Shown: positions 62,145 through 64,000 of the stretch, in pieces
How the letters are laid out: every line of letters starts with the position of its first letter
How positions within the stretch are numbered: the stretch's first letter is position 1
NCBI RefSeq assembly: GCF_000505545.1
Contig: NZ_AYTB01000008.1
Coordinates: 186,001-250,000, forward strand
DNA from: Kurthia huakuii LAM0618
Lineage (GTDB): Bacteria > Bacillota > Bacilli > Bacillales_A > Planococcaceae
Direction: 5' to 3'
DNA: 64,000 nt
Made by a program: the position numbers and the translations under genes
Notes under the pieces: generated by a model
What the model was told of the DNA's origin: nothing
The model's database searches: none
The model's input: the letters and a program-made list of their open reading frames with translations, nothing else

Positions 62145-63290
62145 ATGCTCTACAAAGCATACCCATTTCGTCTCTATCCGAACAAAGACCAACAAGCGTT
62201 GATTCATCAAACGCACGGTCATTGTCGTTTTGTCTATAACCATTTTCTTTCATTATGGAATACAGCATACAAAGAAGAAGGAAAAGGCTTAAATCGCTCC
62301 AGTATGTCTAAACTGCTGACAAAACTGAAAAAACAGGACGAGACAGCCTGGTTACGCAACGTAGATAGTGTGGCCTTACAAACCTCCTGTGAACAGCTCG
62401 TGGATGCATTCGGGCGTTTTTTCAAGAAACAAAACAACTATCCGCGTTTCAAAAGCAAGAAAAACGCCGTGCAAAGCTATACGACCAAAAATACGAATCA
62501 CAATATTGCGATTGTCGGCAACAAAATCAAGTTACCCAAACTAGGACTCGTCAAATTCAAACAAACTCGCGCGCTCGAAGGTCGAATTATGCGTGCAACG
62601 ATTCATTACCATGCGAGTGGGCGTTTTTCGGTGTCCATTACGTGCGAAGTCCCCGAATTTCAGCCCCTACCAAAAACCCATCAAGCAATTGGCATTGATT
62701 TAGGCATCACCGATTTCGCGATTCTTTCCGATGGACGTAAAGTCGATAACCAACGCTTTACGGCTAAGATGGAACAAAAGTTAAAACGTGAGCAGCGAAA
62801 ACTTTCACGCCGTTACGAACAAGCGAAAAAAGACAACCAGGTTTTACGAGACTGCATGAACTACCAAAAACAACGCCGTAAAGTGGCGCGTTTGCGTGAA
62901 AAAGTGGCGTTTCAGCGAGAGGACTTCTTACACAAGTTGACGACGGCATTCATTCGTCAGTACGATGTCATTTGTATCGAAGATTTGAACACCAAAGGCA
63001 TGCTGAAAAATCATAAACTAGCAAAAGCGATTCGTGACGTATCCTGGTCTTCGTTTGTGCAAAAACTGATGTACAAAGCGAAGTGGTATGGCCGAACAAT
63101 CGTGAAAACCAATCGCTTCTTCCCATCAAGCCAACTATGCCATGTATGTGGGCATCATGATGGCAAGAAAGCCTTAGAAATTCGCGAATGGACTTGTTCA
63201 TCATGCCACACGACACTCGACCGCGACATCAATGCAAGTCGCAACATTTTAGCAGAAGGATTACGCCTTTTTGAAGCAACCCAACCGTAG
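62145..63290 (+). CDS. tnpB: TnpB RNA-guided nuclease (IS1341-type), intact
   Basis: The ATG at 62145 follows AGGAGG. The 381-residue protein begins LYKAYPFRLYPNKDQQALI, has the helical N-terminal lobe, and a RuvC core with Asp in IGIDLGITDFA, Glu in CIEDLNTKGM, the zinc-finger pairs CHVCGH and CSSCH, and Asp in TLDRDINASRN. It is closely related to the truncated copy at 22.5-23.3 kb. All catalytic residues are present, so it may be active with an omega RNA from the 3' end. Confidence 0.88.
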   Translation: MLYKAYPFRLYPNKDQQALIHQTHGHCRFVYNHFLSLWNTAYKEEGKGLNRSSMSKLLTKLKKQDETAWLRNVDSVALQTSCEQLVDAFGRFFKKQNNYPRFKSKKNAVQSYTTKNTNHNIAIVGNKIKLPKLGLVKFKQTRALEGRIMRATIHYHASGRFSVSITCEVPEFQPLPKTHQAIGIDLGITDFAILSDGRKVDNQRFTAKMEQKLKREQRKLSRRYEQAKKDNQVLRDCMNYQKQRRKVARLREKVAFQREDFLHKLTTAFIRQYDVICIEDLNTKGMLKNHKLAKAIRDVSWSSFVQKLMYKAKWYGRTIVKTNRFFPSSQLCHVCGHHDGKKALEIREWTCSSCHTTLDRDINASRNILAEGLRLFEATQP

Positions 63291-63428
63291 GGACTACGGG
63301 GCTCGCCTACTAATAGAAGTGAAGCCGCTGTTTCGAGCAAGGAGGAACAAGCAGGCACTGTTCGTAGGAATCCCCCACTTCAAGCGAGATCGTGAAAACG
63401 CTAAGTGGGCTAAGTGGGGGTAGTTCAA
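63225..63428 (+). ncRNA. Putative omega RNA of the third TnpB element
   Basis: Conserved with copy 1 beyond the stop codon, including GGGACTACGG, TCGAGCAAGGAGGAACAAGC and the right-end stem CCCCCACTT / AAGTGGGGG. The guide would be read from 63429 onward. Confidence 0.55.
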
Positions 63429-63599
63429 TCCTTATTAATATGCAGGCCATGAAAAAATTCCGCCGATTATAATAACAAAGAGGCTTTGACATACGTGTAA
63501 AGACAGCCTCTCCTATGAATATACGAAAAACCGGAATCGCGCTGTGGCACGGTTCCGGTTTTTCGTTGTGAACGCTAGTTTTGTCCTAGCCTCATTTTT
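63429..63599. other. Intergenic region with terminator for the ZinT-like gene
   Basis: AAAAACCGGAATCG and CGGTTCCGGTTTTT (63526-63563) form a stem that fits a terminator of the minus-strand gene. A second stem, GAGGCT / AGCCTC (about 63480-63510), lies nearer the element. Confidence 0.7.
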
Positions 63600-64000
63600 C
63601 TAATGTGCGATCATTTCATGTGCAATATCATGCCCTGATAAATCAGCTGGATAATACGTCGGCCAATTGTCCATTTCCTCTAATAATTTTGCGCGGTCAT
63701 CGCCAAAATAAAGATGGAAATGAGATGATTTTTCGTCATGAATAATATGGTCGCTAAATTGCACATATTTCGGTGCAGTGGATGCGTCATCAACTTGCTT
63801 GAAAATATAGCGCACGCCGCGATTTCCTTTTTCATACGTCAAAATTTCATAGCCATCCGCCTCGTATGTACCCGTCACTTTCTCTTTTCCTTTATAAAAG
63901 GTCATTGTATTCGCTGTAATATCAATGGCTGTGACATCGGTTTTATAGCCCACTTTATAATATTTTTTGTAGGCTGTAGCGGTCTTATCCCCGTCCTCTG
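63600..64000 (-). CDS. ZinT/AdcA-type zinc-binding domain (partial, runs off window)
   Basis: The frame is open to the right edge, giving the last 133 residues. They match the ZinT/YodA lipocalin-like domain: YKTDVTAIDITANTMTFYKG, FSDHIIHDEKSSHFHLYFGD with metal-ligand His residues, and MDNWPTYYPADLSGHDIAHEM. In Firmicutes this domain is often the C-terminal part of the zinc ABC binding protein AdcA; a stand-alone ZinT is the alternative. It captures zinc outside the membrane. Confidence 0.85.
   Translation of the reverse strand, partial: EDGDKTATAYKKYYKVGYKTDVTAIDITANTMTFYKGKEKVTGTYEADGYEILTYEKGNRGVRYIFKQVDDASTAPKYVQFSDHIIHDEKSSHFHLYFGDDRAKLLEEMDNWPTYYPADLSGHDIAHEMIAH

Larger units (their letters stand above)
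62036..63428 (+). mobile_element. IS200/IS605-type (IS1341 group) element, full-length tnpB
   Basis: The right end CTAAGTGGGGGTAGTTCAA at 63428 is shared with the truncated copy at 23432. The left boundary is approximate. Near the right end CTAAGTGGG is duplicated (about 63399-63416), absent from copy 1. No tnpA is present. Confidence 0.7.

Noticed and set aside
61955-62239. 94-codon plus-strand frame overlapping the start of the third tnpB
   Set aside because: It overlaps the element left flank and the tnpB start in another frame and has no ribosome site.

Overview
The window comes from a low-to-mid GC Gram-positive of the order Bacillales. The signs are AAGGAGG-type ribosome binding sites, a class IV PHA synthase locus (phaP/phaQ/phaR/phaC), a T-box trp leader, an S-box (SAM-I) leader, BirA- and Fur-type operators and cre-like boxes. 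Gene content and codon style suggest Planococcaceae (Lysinibacillus/Solibacillus/Kurthia-like). That placement is an inference and no species is claimed.

Layout. 1-5.4 kb is the right end of a prophage: tail or baseplate genes, a Gp37-like tail protein carrying a collagen-like tract, and a lysis cassette of BhlA-like protein, holin and amidase. A DUF4352 lipoprotein lies just outside it. 6.4-9.4 kb holds an HrtBA-like ABC exporter with a TetR regulator and a tandem operator. 9.5-16.8 kb has a 32-residue membrane peptide gene with its own promoter and terminator, secreted and unknown proteins, a DesK-like kinase without a visible partner, an MsmX/UgpC-type ATPase, tRNA-Lys(CUU) and an esterase. 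16.9-21.75 kb is a tryptophan T-box leader and trpDCFBA, with no trpE or trpG. 21.8-28.9 kb is a disturbed zone: an MBL-fold gene broken by a truncated IS1341-type tnpB element, an IS3 transposase remnant, a XerC/D-type recombinase, a second intact tnpB element, and a PAS-GGDEF-EAL gene. 29-33.5 kb has a 1136-residue secreted protein with duplicated ends and a PTS EIIC-like membrane protein.

The most striking block is 33.8-41.9 kb. A BirA-type operator overlaps a promoter ahead of a tightly packed 11-gene run: bioY, acyl-CoA ligase, thiolase, two hot-dog proteins, SDR ketoreductase, two ECF ATPases, EcfT, a CHY zinc-finger protein and a FabK/NMO-like flavoprotein. The set contains one candidate for each step of a CoA-based chain-elongation cycle together with a complete ECF biotin transporter. 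I read it as a biotin- or pimelate-related system. It is followed by an orphan SAM-I riboswitch and an array of six mini-hairpins sharing a TCATYY loop.

43-51 kb combines C4-dicarboxylate uptake and sensing (dctA, dctB-like binding protein, dctS/dctR) with the PHA granule locus between them. 51.5-54.9 kb is an arsenic resistance operon (arsR-arsB-arsC-flavoprotein) with two ArsR-type operators. 55-59 kb is a Fur-controlled siderophore ABC importer. 59.1-64 kb is accessory: a RelB/PemK toxin-antitoxin pair, a frameshifted grpB-like gene, an XRE regulator that appears to start at ATT next to a membrane protein, a third tnpB element closely related to the truncated first one, and the C-terminal part of a ZinT/AdcA-type zinc protein running off the window.
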